This document shows, in pieces, positions 11,767 through 22,155 of a DNA stretch of 64,000 bases (within the stretch, counting starts at the first letter, position 1; every line of letters starts with the position of its first letter). Source of the stretch: Saprospiraceae bacterium (GTDB taxonomy: Bacteria > Bacteroidota > Bacteroidia > Chitinophagales > Saprospiraceae); the NCBI GenBank assembly GCA_016711125.1, contig JADJTQ010000007.1, positions 372,001 to 436,000 of the forward strand, read 5' to 3'. The position numbers and the translations under genes were made by a program. Under the pieces are notes generated by a model, which saw nothing but the letters and a program-made list of their open reading frames with translations, was not told the origin of the DNA and searched no databases.

Positions 11767-14143
11767 TTGAAAATGAATATGAAATATTTACCAGTGGCTT
11801 TATTAATCATGATCATTAATGAATTGCCCGGTCAATCTATCTTGACGATTGAACAGATCATGCAGGGACCAGATTTTGTCGGTTATCTACCAGACCAGCC
11901 TTTTTGGTCAGGTGATAGTCGCTCGATTTATTTCCAATGGAATCGGGATTCGCTGCCTGATGACGAAATGTATCATTATTCACTCAGTGCCTCGGCTGCC
12001 GAAAGGTTATCGGTTGAAGGGTTAAAAGCGCTGGAATCAGCTAATGGAATTTATTCGAAGGATAGAGCAATGAAATTATTTCAAAAAAGTGGTGATCTAT
12101 TTTTAAAAAAGAACGGCAGTGTTCGACAGATCACGAATACTCTACAATATGAAGTGCCACGAGGATTCTCCGGTGACGAACAGTTGATTGTTTTCGAAAT
12201 GGATGACAATTTATTTAGTTGGTCGATTGAAAATGGAGGTATTGAACAACTAACTCAATTCAAAAAAGGTGATGAAAAAAAAGGAAGAAAAATTAGGCGA
12301 GCAAGAGTCCTGGTTAAAAAGAGATCAGTTGGAGTATTTTGACATATTACGCGAAAGAAAAGCTGATGAAATAATCAACAAAGAACTTCGTAAGGAGTAT
12401 GAAGTGCGACGCCCAAAAGAAATTTACCTGGGTAAAAACAAACTTAATGGATTGGCATTTAGTCCTGATCTTAATTATGTGATATATCATATTGAAAAAG
12501 CGATTTCCACCGAAATGACGATCGTGCCAGACTATGTAACCGAAAGTGGATTTACCAAAGATTTAAAGGCCCGATCTAAGGTGGGGGATGAGCAGTCGAC
12601 CTACCAATCGTTTATTTATGACAGGATCAATGACACCATCATTGCCATTGACTTCAAACAGATCCCCGGGACTGGTGACAAGCCAGATTTCCTTAGAGAT
12701 TATTATCATGGAGCAGAAGCTTATGTTGACACGTTTGATAAGCCGCGGCAGGTGGTCATGCAAGGTCCGTTGTTTAATGACAGTGGTAGCCATGCAGTAG
12801 TTGTTGTCCGTTCACTTGATCATAAGGACCGCTGGATCATGGAGATGAATCCTGCTACCGGAAAACTTGCATTATTGAATCGTCAACGCGATGAAGCCTG
12901 GATTGGTGGTCCGGGACTTGGAGGTTGGAGTTTCAGTATGGGTGATTTGGGTTTTGTCAACGAGGAGACATTTTGGTTTCAGTCAGAGGAAACAGGGTAT
13001 TCGCACCTGTACTTGTATCATTTTAGTAGTCAAACCACCGAGCCTCTTACAAAAGGTAATTTCGAAATACTTGAAACTAGTTTATCTCAAGACAAGGAAA
13101 CATTTTTTATCATCGCAAATCGGGAAAACCCTTTCGAAAATCACTTTTATCATTTTTCAATTGCTGATAAAAAATGGACAAAAATCACTGATAAACCAGG
13201 TGGATATCAAGTAGTGCTTTCTCCTGACGAAGAAAAATTGGCGGTACTATTTTCATACAGTAACCAGCCAACTGAATTATTTTGGATGGATAACAAAGCG
13301 GGTGCCGCGATGAATCAGATTACAAAAAGCACCACCCACCAATTTGGAGAATATACCTGGCGAGATCCGGAGATTATTCATTTTAAAGCCCGGGATGGCG
13401 TTATGGTTCCTGCCCGGATTTACGAACCGGAAGCCTCTAATAAGAATGGAGCAGCCGTTATTTTTGTGCATGGAGCCGGCTATTTACATAATGTGCATAA
13501 ATATTGGAGTAGCTATTATCGCGAATTTATGTTTCATAATTTTCTGGCGGATCAGGGATATACCGTGTTGGACATCGACTATAGGGGTAGTGCTGGTTAT
13601 GGACGTAATTGGCGCACCGCGATTTACCGGCATATGGGAGGTCAAGACCTCGATGATCAAATAGATGGTGCTAGATTCTTAGTCGATTCAAGAGGGATTG
13701 ATTCTCAACGGCTGGGAATTTATGGTGGATCATACGGTGGCTTTATTACTCTAATGGCATTATGCACCAACCCCGGCACTTTTAAGTGCGGTGCTGCCCT
13801 CCGCAGTGTGACCGATTGGGCGCACTACAATCATGAATACACCTCAAACATTCTGAATACACCGAGCGAAGATAGTATCGCCTATTATCGAAGCAGCCCG
13901 ATTTATCACGCCGAAGGTCTCCAAGGCGACCTGATTATGTTGCATGGTATGGTTGATCGAAATGTGCATTTTCAGGATGTCGTTCGCATGTCACAAAGGT
14001 TTATTGAATTGGGCAAAGACAACTGGGAGCTTGCCATATTTCCGATGGAAGATCATGGATTTGTGGAATCCAGTAGCTGGACGGATGAGTATAAACGCAT
14101 CTTCCGGCTTTTCGAAAAGAATTTGAAAATCCCAGATCAGTAA
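11767..14143 (+). CDS. S9 family peptidase (dipeptidyl-peptidase IV-like), frameshifted
   Basis: A secreted serine peptidase with signal peptide (MNMKYLPVALLIMIINELPG), an N-terminal beta-propeller and a C-terminal alpha/beta hydrolase domain. Catalytic triad candidates: Ser in YGGSYGGFITLMAL (about 13730), Asp in MLHGMVDRNVHF and His in MEDHGFVESSSW. The first frame runs to 12342 and the second begins by 12269. They join in the A8 run 12275-12282, where one extra A fits: seven A residues would give DEKKEEKLGEQESWLKRDQ. Expected action is release of dipeptides or oligopeptides from peptides in the periplasm. The 3' end runs into a fragment of the local repeat (14135-14195). Confidence 0.85.
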
Positions 14144-14195
14144 GCCCGCAGTGATTGCTGAGCTGGTAGCAAAACTTAGTAGTAATTGGTTCCTC
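14135..14195 (+). repeat. fragment of the local 166-bp repeat
   Basis: From GATCAGTAAGCC through GATTGCTGAGCTGG this stretch matches the front part of the copies at 14221 and 14457, then diverges. It overlaps the last codons and stop of the S9 peptidase, so the gene's stop codon lies inside repeat sequence. Confidence 0.5.
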
Positions 14196-14220
14196 CCCAT
14201 ATTTAATGGGTCGCACTACT

Positions 14221-14387
14221 ATTTTGTTTTTTCTACGATCCTGAAGCCTGGAGGATTGCTGAGCTGGAAACGCAACCCAAGAGTAATTTCCTACATACAT
14301 TGGTGACGTGCTGCCTAACCAAAGTTCAACCACTCAGCGGTTGATTTCTACTGCATTCGGACCTCCGGATTTCATCCGGAGTTATTC
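14221..14387 (+). repeat. 166-bp direct repeat, copy 1
   Basis: Runs from ATTTTGTTTTTTCTACGATC to GGAGTTATTC and is nearly identical to 14457-14622. It contains an imperfect inverted repeat around TCAACC/GGTTGA and a perfect 8-bp hairpin CTCCGGAT-ttc-ATCCGGAG near its end. No open reading frame spans it, and no transposase is nearby. Confidence 0.8.
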
Positions 14388-14456
14388 TTTTCTTATTCAC
14401 AAGACATCAGATGGTTTATAGTACACAGCAAGATTGATTTGGTGAATGCCACTAAT

Positions 14457-14622
14457 ATTTTGTTTTCTATGATCAGTAAGCCAGCAGTGGATTGCTGAGC
14501 TGGAAACGCAACCCAAGAGTAATTTTCTACACACATTGGTGACGTGCTGCCTAACCAAAGTTCAACCACTCAGCGGTTGATTTCTACTGCATTCGTAACT
14601 CCGGATGATTCCGGAGTTATTC
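14457..14622 (+). repeat. 166-bp direct repeat, copy 2
   Basis: Second copy, 69 bases after the first. The core GATTGCTGAGCTGGAAACGC is identical, as is the long stretch ending GCGGTTGATTTCTACTGC. The terminal hairpin differs in loop and stem length (CTCCGGA-tgat-TCCGGAG) but still pairs perfectly, so the change preserves pairing. Confidence 0.8.
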
Positions 14623-14627
14623 ATGTT

Positions 14628-14649
14628 GAATCCCTCCAGGATTCTTTTT
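14628..14649 (+). terminator. possible Rho-independent terminator or repeat hairpin
   Basis: GAATCC-ctcca-GGATTC followed by TTTTT. The 6-bp stem is short and lies about 490 bases after the S9 stop, within the repeat tract, so it may simply be another hairpin of the repeat family. Confidence 0.35.
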
Positions 14650-14770
14650 GCGTTTATAAACATGGTGGTTATAGCCACAAATATGATTCAAACAATCAGG
14701 ATGGATTTCATCGGTAACAATTCAGTTGAACCCTCCGGAATCTTTTACGTACCATGATGTAGCAGTCAGC

Positions 14771-14859
14771 CAACCTCGAAGGGTTGAAGGTGCATAACCA
14801 GGCATGAAATGCCGGGTTACGCCTGAAGGTGGCGCTCCAACCACGAAGTGGTTGAACCT
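14771..14859 (+). repeat. three-hairpin dispersed element, copy B
   Basis: Three consecutive hairpins: CAACC-tcgaag-GGTTG; then TAACC and GGCAT pairing with ATGCC and GGTTA around a gaa loop; then CAACCAC-gaa-GTGGTTG. The reverse complement of 25297-25386 has the same three hairpins in the same order with identical spacer lengths (7 and 16 bases). The loops of the second and third hairpins are gaa or near variants. No protein-coding sense is apparent. Confidence 0.75.
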
Positions 14860-15171
14860 TTACCGTGATACTTTCCTTACTTTTCTTCTCAGTTCCACAT
14901 TTGGTGAGATCGATTTTACTCCCTTAGTTCTGATTTTTTCAATCCCAGATTGCATTTTAGACGATCACTTCACATCTAATAATAAATTATTCGAACATTT
15001 TAAAAGTCACGAGGAACGTCACAAAAATATGTCAATGCTACTGATCGTCGCAGCCTTGCAGTTTGAGATTAAGCCTGTCGTAAATATTACCCAAGGAAGT
15101 TCGATAACTTATCGGGATCGCAATTGCTGAAAGTTCTGTAAATTAAATCCCCATTACAAAAAATTGCTTCA

Positions 15172-17506
15172 ATGAGAATCTTCCTACTTTTCTGGATCGG
15201 AACATTACCCGTTTTTGCACTTACTCAAACATTTCCAACTGCCGTGATAGATTCAGTAGAAATCATCATTGATACCTGGGGGGTTCCTCATATTTATGCT
15301 AAGAATGAACCTGACTTATTTTTTGCTCAGGGCTTCAATGCTGCAAGAGACCGTCTCTTTCAATTTGAGATTTGGAGACGACAATCTACCGGGACGGTGG
15401 CAGAAATCCTGGGACAGAAAGAGTTGCAACGGGACATAGGCACTCGGCTTTTCAAATTTCGTGGAGATATGGAAGATGAAATGAGTCATTATCACCCTCA
15501 GGGAAAGATGATTATCAATGCATTTGTAGCAGGGGTTAATAGTTATATTGATTGGATCAATCAGCATCCGGATCTACTACCAGTAGAGTTTAAATTGCTT
15601 AAAATTAGACCACAACATTGGACTCCGGAGGTCGTCATTTCTCGTCACCAAGGTCTTTTGGGCAACATTGAAGATGAATTGGATATTGGGAGAATGGTGC
15701 ATTTGGTCGGGGAGGAAAAAGTGAGGGAAATTATGTGGTTTCATCCTTTTAATCCGGTGCTCAAGATCGATGAAAAAATCAATGGACAACACTTATTAGG
15801 CGACATACTCGGGCTCTATAAAGCCTACCGTAAGCCTGTGCAATTTAGTAGCAATGATCTTAGTTATGAAGAAGGTGGAGGTTACCGAGACTCCTTACCA
15901 GGTTATCGCCGGTCTATACTTTGGGAGGAGGCCAGTAATCTGGGAAGCAACAATTGGGTGATTAATGGAGAGCATACTCAAAGTGGCTATCCGGTCATGG
16001 CCAATGATCCGCACCGTACCCTGGCGGTCCCTTCATTACGCTATATGTCGCATTTAGTTGGTCCCGGGTGGAATGTTATAGGGGGAGGAGAGCCAGAAAT
16101 TCCGGGCATTTCGATTGGCCATAATGATTATGGAGCCTGGGGGCTCACTGTTTTTGCGACTGATGCGGAGGACCTCTATGTCTACCAACTGAATCCTGAC
16201 AATCCTGATCAATATTGGTACCAGGACGCCTGGCATGATATGAGCGTGATTACTGAGAAAATTCCCATAAAGGGAGCAGGAGAGGAGCAGGTGGACTTAA
16301 AATATACGATACATGGCCCTATGGTGTACCAGGACGAACAGGCTCATATTGGCTATGCGGTGAAGTGCGGGTGGATGGAAGTGGGAGGATCGCCTTATCT
16401 GGCCAGTCTGCGCATGAATCAGAGTTTTGACTTCGAATCATTTCGCGATGCCTGCAACTACAGCCACATCCCGGGAGAAAATATGGTTTGGGCAGATCAA
16501 GCGGGCAATATAGGGTGGCAGGCTGTGGGTATAGCTCCCGTCAGAGATCATTTTAGTGGCCTCGTGCCTGTGCCGGGTGATGGCTCTTTTGAGTGGAAGG
16601 GATATTTGGAAATCAAAAAGAAACCGAACCAGTACAATCCTTCTTCAGGCATGATCATCACTGCTAACGAAAATCTAACTTCCTTGGAATATCCTTATCC
16701 CGAAGCTATTGGATACGAATGGTCAGATCCGGTGAGAGGAGATCGTATTGCTGAGCTTTTTGGTAATGATCGAAAAATGACCATGACGGATATGATGCAA
16801 ATTCAGAATGATCACTTATCGATACCCGCCAGGACCATACTTCCATTACTGAAAGGTCTTGAAATAGACGACAGTGATTTTGATAAGATCAGAAATCAAT
16901 TGTTAAAATGGGATTGTATGATGAATGTCGAATCAGTCGAAGCAACGATCTATAATGAATGGGAGCAGGAACTTAAATCAGTGGTGTACAAAATCAAGGT
17001 ACCGGCAAGCATTCATAAATATATGGGTTCGTTGCAGTCAAAAAAATTAGTCGACTTTCTCACTTTTCCCGATGGTGATTTTGGTGCCAACCCTGTTGAA
17101 GCCAGAGACGAATTGCTGATGAAATGTTTGGCTAATGCAATTAAAAATCTACAAGACAAATTGGGGCCTGACCAAAATAAGTGGCAGTATGGACAAGAGG
17201 GTTATAAACATGCAATTGACCCATGCCTTAGGGTCAATTTCTGAAAAAGCGGTTCAGAATAAACTGAATGTAGGGCCATTACCCCGGGGAGGTAGTGGAT
17301 CAACGGTAGGAAATACCAGCAGCAATTTGAATCAGACATCAGGAGCTACCTTCAAAATCATTTCCGATACCGAAGACTGGGATCGCACACTGGCCATCAA
17401 TGCTCCTGGCCAAAGTGGAAATCCCGATGATAAACATTACGCAGATTTATTTGAGCTTTGGGCAAGAGATCATTATTTTCCTCTATTTTATAGCAGAAAA
17501 AGATAG
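15172..17506 (+). CDS. penicillin acylase family (Ntn-hydrolase) protein, frameshifted near the 3' end
   Basis: A secreted, self-processing amidase of the S45 family. Signal peptide at about 1-20; alpha-subunit motifs DTWGVPHIYAKNEPDLFFAQG and DRLFQFEIWRRQSTG; the autoproteolytic junction NLGS/NNWVI with the nucleophile Ser at about residue 259 (codon at 15946); and the beta-subunit stretch GYPVMANDPHRTL with EIPGISIGHNDYGAWGLT. The first frame ends at 17244, but the other frame continues with THALGSISEKAVQNKLNVGP and GGSGSTVGNTSS to 17506. One extra base around 17215-17222 (for instance in CCC 17220-17222) explains the break. Likely hydrolyses an N-acyl amide such as an acyl-homoserine lactone or acyl amino acid; the substrate cannot be read from sequence. 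Confidence 0.85.
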
Positions 17507-17543
17507 AATCCGTTGCGTATAAAAAAATATATCTGGTTCCTGA

Positions 17544-18736
17544 ATGAAAATTAGTAAAAAGAGGCCAGACGGTATATTATGCATGCAGCAGCTTTAGACC
17601 GTCGGCTACCATTTGGCAAAGGTAAAAATGCCGTATTTCGCACTATTGATCACCTGGGTTATGTGCAGATTGATACCATTTCGGTGGTAAAAAGAGCTCA
17701 TCATCATGTTCTAGCAACCCGGGTACCTGGCTATCGGAATGAATGGTTGTATCAATTGCAGAAAGAGAAAAAGGTGCTCGAATACTGGTCACATGCTGCA
17801 GCCTTTTTACCGATGGAAGACTATCGGTTTACCCTGCCAATCAAGAAATATTTTCGTGAGCATCGAGATCCATGGCCTAAGTCTGAAAAGAATATAATGA
17901 TGCAGGTATTGGATAGAGTCAGGCAGGAGGGTCCGTTGATGGCAAGAGATTTTGAGACGGACCAGGTACGAAAAGGACAGGGATGGTGGGATTGGAAACC
18001 AGCTAAATTAGCTTTAGAACGCCTTTTTTTTCAAGGCAGTCTGGTTACCGTTGGACGAAGCGGCTTTCAAAAAATCTATGATTTACCTGAAAATGTCATA
18101 CCGAACCATGTACTTACTTCAGAACCCACAACAGATGATTATGCACAATATTTAATTGATCGCTACCTACAGTCTCTTGGTTTAGCCACACTCTCAGAAA
18201 TTACTTACTTAAGAAAAAATATAAAGTCAACGGTAAAAAAAATCCTGGACAAAAAAGTGAGGGAGGGAAGCGTACAATGTATTGAAGTATCTGGTGTGCC
18301 CAATCAGGAATACTTTATAAAGACTTCCTTTTTAGAAAAATCGATTCGAATTACACCAAAAATAAACATCTTATCGCCGTTTGATAATTTGACCATTCAA
18401 AGAAGCCGTCTTTTGAATTTTTTCCAATTTGACTATCAGATCGAATGTTACGTACCACAGCCAAAACGGAAATACGGATATTTTTGCTTGCCACTCATCT
18501 ACGGAGACCATTTTATTGGGAGATTAGATGCGAAAGCAGATCGGAAAGAGAAAAAATTAATTGTTAGGAACCTTCATTTTGAAGAAACAAATTATAGAAA
18601 AATTGACCTGCTTAAATATTCGCAGGCATTAAAAGAATTTGCCGATTTTAATGAATGCGATCAGATCATTTTGGAAAAATCAAATGATGAACTTTTTTTG
18701 GATGAATTAAGATGCTCCTATAGTGGACGGATTTAG
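17544..18736 (+). CDS. HTH_42 winged-helix protein (YcaQ/AlkX DNA glycosylase-like), frameshifted near the start
   Basis: Matches the HTH_42 family (formerly DUF1006), whose characterised members unhook DNA interstrand crosslinks. Visible signatures: GYVQIDTISVVKRAHHHVL (the family's Q-[ILV]-D core), YEYW-type motif as VLEYWSHAAAFLP, and LLSPFDNL-like ILSPFDNLTIQR in the C-terminal part. The likely start is the ATG at 17544: MKISKK then, after adding one base to the A5 run 17554-17558, EARRYIMHAAALDRR. Without that base the frame opens only at 17579. It follows the acylase with a 37-base gap and could be its operon partner, though the functions are not obviously linked. Confidence 0.8.
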
Positions 18737-18774
18737 TGCTTCAGTTCCCCTGACGCCATAAATTAAACGGGGCA

Positions 18775-19269
18775 CTAATTTTCCTCTGAAGGCCAGGCTT
18801 CGACGGGGGCTTGGCTATACCCATCCGCAATAAATTTCCACTGACCATTGGATTGCTTTTTTAATACCGTGATAAATTTGCCAACATCGGTAAATTGGGG
18901 TTGCCCACTTTTACTTCGTTGTAAGTGATAGTAGCCTCTATCAACGGCCTGATCATTATTGATTTGGCGATTTTTAACAGAGAAATCAATATCTAAGCTT
19001 GCGCTGTCTGCCTTACTATTATCAAACATTTGCCGGAAAGTACCAATGAACTGATCTTTTCCAAAGAGGATAGAATCTCCGGGACTCAAATAGATGGCAT
19101 CATCCACATAGATACTGTCTACCAAAGTAACATCCAGATCTTGATACGCTTTTGAAAAAAGTTCATAAACCTGGTCAATGGCTGAAGCATCCATTTCGGA
19201 AGACTCAGATGGAGTGGAGTCACACGCGAATAGCAACCAGACCATAATCAGGCAAATTTTAGTCTTCAT
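18775..19269 (-). CDS. NTF2-like (DUF4440/SnoaL-type) lipoprotein
   Basis: A 164-residue protein with lipobox (MVWLLFACDS), hence lipid-anchored. The mature domain is an alpha+beta cone of the NTF2-like type: an N-terminal helix (AIDQVYELFSKAYQDLD), then VDSIYVDDAIYLSPGD, and a C-terminal strand region with GKFITVLKKQSNGQWKFIAD, typical of DUF4440 relatives. These often bind small molecules; few have a known reaction. The ATG overlaps the last 11 bases of the upstream ribbon-helix-helix gene, suggesting translational coupling. Confidence 0.75.
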   Translation of the reverse strand: MKTKICLIMVWLLFACDSTPSESSEMDASAIDQVYELFSKAYQDLDVTLVDSIYVDDAIYLSPGDSILFGKDQFIGTFRQMFDNSKADSASLDIDFSVKNRQINNDQAVDRGYYHLQRSKSGQPQFTDVGKFITVLKKQSNGQWKFIADGYSQAPVEAWPSEEN

Positions 19270-19426
19270 CTTTGATTATATTTTTTGTTCTTCGTTCTTT
19301 CTTAAGCATCTGATTAATCATCCATTCCAATTGTCCATTGACACTTCGAAATTCATCAGCAGCCCATTTTTCAACGGCATGCATGGTTTCTTCGTCGATA
19401 CGAAGTACAAACTTCTTTTTCGGCAT
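19259..19426 (-). CDS. Arc/CopG-type ribbon-helix-helix small protein
   Basis: A 55-residue gene. It starts MPKKKFVLRIDEETMHAV and continues KWAADEFRSVNGQLEWM, the pattern of Arc-type ribbon-helix-helix DNA-binding proteins: a basic beta strand, helix 1, the RSVNGQLEWMI turn and helix 2, then a basic tail. It begins 9 bases after the corrected stop of the SPFH gene (19436) and its stop lies inside the start of the DUF4440 lipoprotein gene (11-base overlap), so the three look like one transcript. In other Bacteroidota an Arc-like protein is often found directly after the SPFH gene. The role is unproven; DNA binding is inferred from the fold. Confidence 0.8.
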   Translation of the reverse strand: MPKKKFVLRIDEETMHAVEKWAADEFRSVNGQLEWMINQMLKKERRTKNIIKDED

Positions 19427-19435
19427 CAAGAGGAT

Positions 19436-20288
19436 TTATTGGTTAAGTGTTCCGGCGTTGACGACCGGAGTCGCTTCTTTTATCGGAACATAAAATGACC
19501 ATCAGATTACTCACCATCGATGCCTTCTTATCTTCATCTAAATCAACCACTTTTTTGGCTGATAGTCGTTGCAATGCCAGATCAACCATGCTCACGGCGC
19601 CTTCAACGATCTTAAATCTGGCAGCAACAATGGCCTCGGCTTGTTGTCTTTTTAACATCGCATTGGCAATTTCAGGGGCATACGCCAGGTAACCCAGCCT
19701 GGCCTCCATGACTTCAATGCCTGCCATGGCAAGTCTTTCGGATAATTCTTTTTCAAGATCATCATTCACCTCTTGGACAGCTGATCTTAAAGTCAGTTCG
19801 CTTTGATCATCGTCAAAATTGTCATAAGAATAGAGACTGGCCAATTTTCGCACTGCTGCATCAGTCTGAACTTTGACAAAGCTTTCATACTGATCGACTT
19901 CGAAAGCTGCCTTAAAAGTGTCTTTTACGCGCCACACTAAAATGACGCTGATTAGGATAGGGTTACCCAGTTTATCATTGACTTTAAGACGCTCACTATC
20001 AAAATTCCGAGCTCTCAAACTAATGGTCTTTTTTACATAAAACGGATTGGCCCAAAATAGCCCATTGGCTTTGACGCTACCTTTATAAGCTCCAAAAAGA
20101 GTCAAAACTTTAGACCCATTTGGATAAATTAAGAAAAACCCAGGTAGTAGTAGGACAATGACTATCACAGTAGCTGCCAGAAGTTCGAAATGAGCATTCG
20201 CCACTAAATAGATGGCAATTAACGCGGCTAGAACTATCAGGCCCAAGACGATATATCCGTTGATGGGTTTGACTAAATTTTCTTCCAT
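19436..20288 (-). CDS. SPFH/band 7 (stomatin-prohibitin) membrane protein, frameshifted at 3' end
   Basis: Two adjacent N-terminal membrane helices (about residues 10-50: GYIVLGLIVLAALIAIYLV and LLAATVIVIVLLLPGFFLI) are followed by an SPFH domain (LRARNFDSERLKVNDKLGNP, VWRVKDTFKAAFEVDQYE) and a coiled C-terminal part (ANAMLKRQQAEAIVAARFKIVEGA). The C-terminus as read ends CSDKRSDSGRQRRNT at 19443. Removing one base from the T4 run 19478-19481 gives CSDKEATPVVNAGTLNQ and a stop at 19436, the usual ending in this family. Start taken as MEENLVKPINGY (20288); an in-frame upstream ATG (20321) adds 11 residues. Such proteins organise membrane microdomains. Confidence 0.85.
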
Positions 20289-20531
20289 GATGTAGACTAT
20301 TTGATTGTTATTTGATATCATAATGATATTATAAAATCAAATGTTATGTCTTTTCTTTCGATGAAAAAGACAAACCTTTCGACCAATCCAGATTAAACCC
20401 TGAAATTGAAAATCACCACTTCGGGTTTCGCCTACCTATTCGACGTAATGATTTCAATCGTCAATTTTGGCATTAGGTTTCTAGTGCCCAATTCGGGTTA
20501 AAATCTTCAAAATTAAATATGAAATAGCTGA

Positions 20532-21262
20532 TCACAGGTTCAAGAACAGAAATGCAGCAAATGCAGCGCCTGCGACAGGCCCAAAGATCGGGATCCAGGC
20601 ATAAGTCCAGCCACTGTCACCTTTATTGCTAACCGGAAGAATTTGGTGCATCATCCTGGAGCCAGGTCACGAGCAGGATTAATCGCATACCCGGTTGTTC
20701 CGCCCAACGATAGACCAATCACCAATACAATAAATGCGACAGGTAATGCACCCAGGCTACCCAGACCCGGTGGAATTGCCTCGTCGGCAGGCACCAGATT
20801 TGGCCCAGCAATAAACAAAACCGCAAAAATCAAGACAAACGTGCCAATAGCCTCCGAAATGAAGTTGGAAAGCCGATTAGGGATCGCAGGTGCGGTGCAA
20901 AAGGTAGCTTGAATACTGCCCTTATCACTTGTAGCTTTGTAATGATCCCGGTAAATGATCCAGACAAGGGTAGTTCCAATGGCAGCCCCTATCATTTGAG
21001 CAGCCACGTAAGTTGGTACCAGGCTCCAGGCAAACTTACCTGATATGGCAAGCCCAATGCTTACCGCCGGATTAAGATGAGCTCCACTGGCAGCTTGCGA
21101 CACAACTACTCCGGTAAATACTGCCATTGCCCAGCCAAAAGTAATAACGATCCATCCACCACCATTTCCCTTGGTCTGGTGAAGGACGACATTGGCAACA
21201 ACACCATTACCCAGCAATAATAGTATCATGGTCCCGAGGAGCTCGGCTGCAAAAGGAGTCAT
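20532..21262 (-). CDS. MIP family aquaglyceroporin, frameshifted near the end
   Basis: A membrane channel with six predicted helices and two half-helix NPA boxes, GAHLNPAVSIGLA and AINPARD. The aspartate after the second NPA arginine (NPARD) is typical of glycerol facilitators rather than strict water channels. The observed frame stops at 20651 after NPARDLAPG. Adding one base near 20657-20659 gives NPARDLAPRMMHQILPV and GWTYAWIPIFGPVAGA, the expected last helix, ending at 20532. Start set at MTPFAAELLG (21262), which matches the family N-terminus; an upstream in-frame codon at 21370 would add 36 non-conserved residues. No glycerol kinase lies nearby. The next gene upstream is the HAD phosphatase. 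Confidence 0.85.
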
Positions 21263-21386
21263 AGTTGGCTGTTTTTCTAGATTGTAAAATACTAAAATAT
21301 TCTTGAGCCAAAGCAAGTCGTTGTACGGTTGGATGCTACCATTCACTAAGATCTGAGCAGCCAACGTCATCGCAAAGATTTATCCC

Positions 21387-22010
21387 TTATTCGAGCGTTA
21401 TACCAAATGGGATCAAACCCGCGCGAAGAGACTTTTCGAGAGGTAGGTGTATGCATTGCAAACCCATCTTTTCTGCCGCATCTATGTTGCGCAGGCTATC
21501 ATCTATGAATAAGGTTTCTTGGGGTACGATATTAAATCGATCGAACATTAGTTGATAAAATGCTGGGGCAGGCTTACGCATACCCTCGACGCCTGATACC
21601 AGGATCTGACTAAAATCCTGTAGGAAAGCAAATTGCCGGATTGCGATTGGAAATGTTTCAGCTGACCAATTTGTCAAGGCAAAAAGTTGATATCTCCCTT
21701 GGTTTCTTAAGGCTTCGAAAATGGAAACATTGCTTTGAATTGACCCACCGAGCATTCGGTGCCATTGACCATAGTATAATTCGATCTCTCGACGGAAATC
21801 GGGGAATTTTTTCACCAAGACTTCTGTGCCTTCTGCCAGACTTCTTCCTCCATCTTGCTCCTCATTCCACTCCGGAGAACAAATTTTAGTCAGGAAAAAA
21901 TCTAGTTCGTCCGGCTTTTGAAACACTTCAGTAAATAGATAGCGCGGATTCCAATCTATTAGTACTCCCCCAAGATCAAAAACAATATTTTTAGGTTGTT
22001 TAAAATTCAT
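21387..22010 (-). CDS. HAD-like hydrolase, YihX-type phosphatase
   Basis: A 207-residue cytosolic HAD superfamily protein. Motif I is FDLGGVLIDWNPRYLF (the second motif-I aspartate is glycine, as in the YihX/epoxide-hydrolase-N-like subgroup), motif II is ALTNWSAETFP, motif III lysine is in GVEGMRKPAPAFYQLM and motif IV is LFIDDSLRNIDAAEKMG. The YihX relative in E. coli dephosphorylates alpha-D-glucose 1-phosphate; whether this protein shares that substrate cannot be told. Its 3' end is 124 bases before the aquaporin start on the same strand. Confidence 0.85.
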   Translation of the reverse strand: MNFKQPKNIVFDLGGVLIDWNPRYLFTEVFQKPDELDFFLTKICSPEWNEEQDGGRSLAEGTEVLVKKFPDFRREIELYYGQWHRMLGGSIQSNVSIFEALRNQGRYQLFALTNWSAETFPIAIRQFAFLQDFSQILVSGVEGMRKPAPAFYQLMFDRFNIVPQETLFIDDSLRNIDAAEKMGLQCIHLPLEKSLRAGLIPFGITLE

Positions 22011-22155
22011 AGATTGCGGTTGAACATTCTTGGATTATAGAGAGTTAAAGATAAAAGCTTTAGGCAATACGTTGCCTCGAATGAAATATTTACGTTCCCA
22101 CTGATATACTCTTTTCAACAAATTTCAAATTTTAAACCTATTAGAAAGAATACCT

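Larger units (their letters stand above)
14144..15171. other. gene-free repeat-rich interval
   Basis: About 1 kb between the S9 peptidase and the penicillin acylase. It holds the 166-bp direct repeats, several short hairpins and the three-hairpin element; 14860-15171 shows no recognisable feature. A 108-codon open frame (14804-15130) begins inside the hairpin element, has no recognisable family and is probably chance. No tRNA or other known RNA was recognised. Confidence 0.6.

Noticed and set aside
14135..14860. CRISPR or insertion-sequence interpretation of the repeats at 14.1-14.9 kb
   Set aside because: Only two full 166-bp copies and no spacer pattern; no transposase gene or terminal inverted repeat pair was found.
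14804..15130. 108-codon plus-strand open frame in the repeat interval
   Set aside because: It starts within the three-hairpin element, has no family, signal or motif, and its first part only translates repeat DNA.
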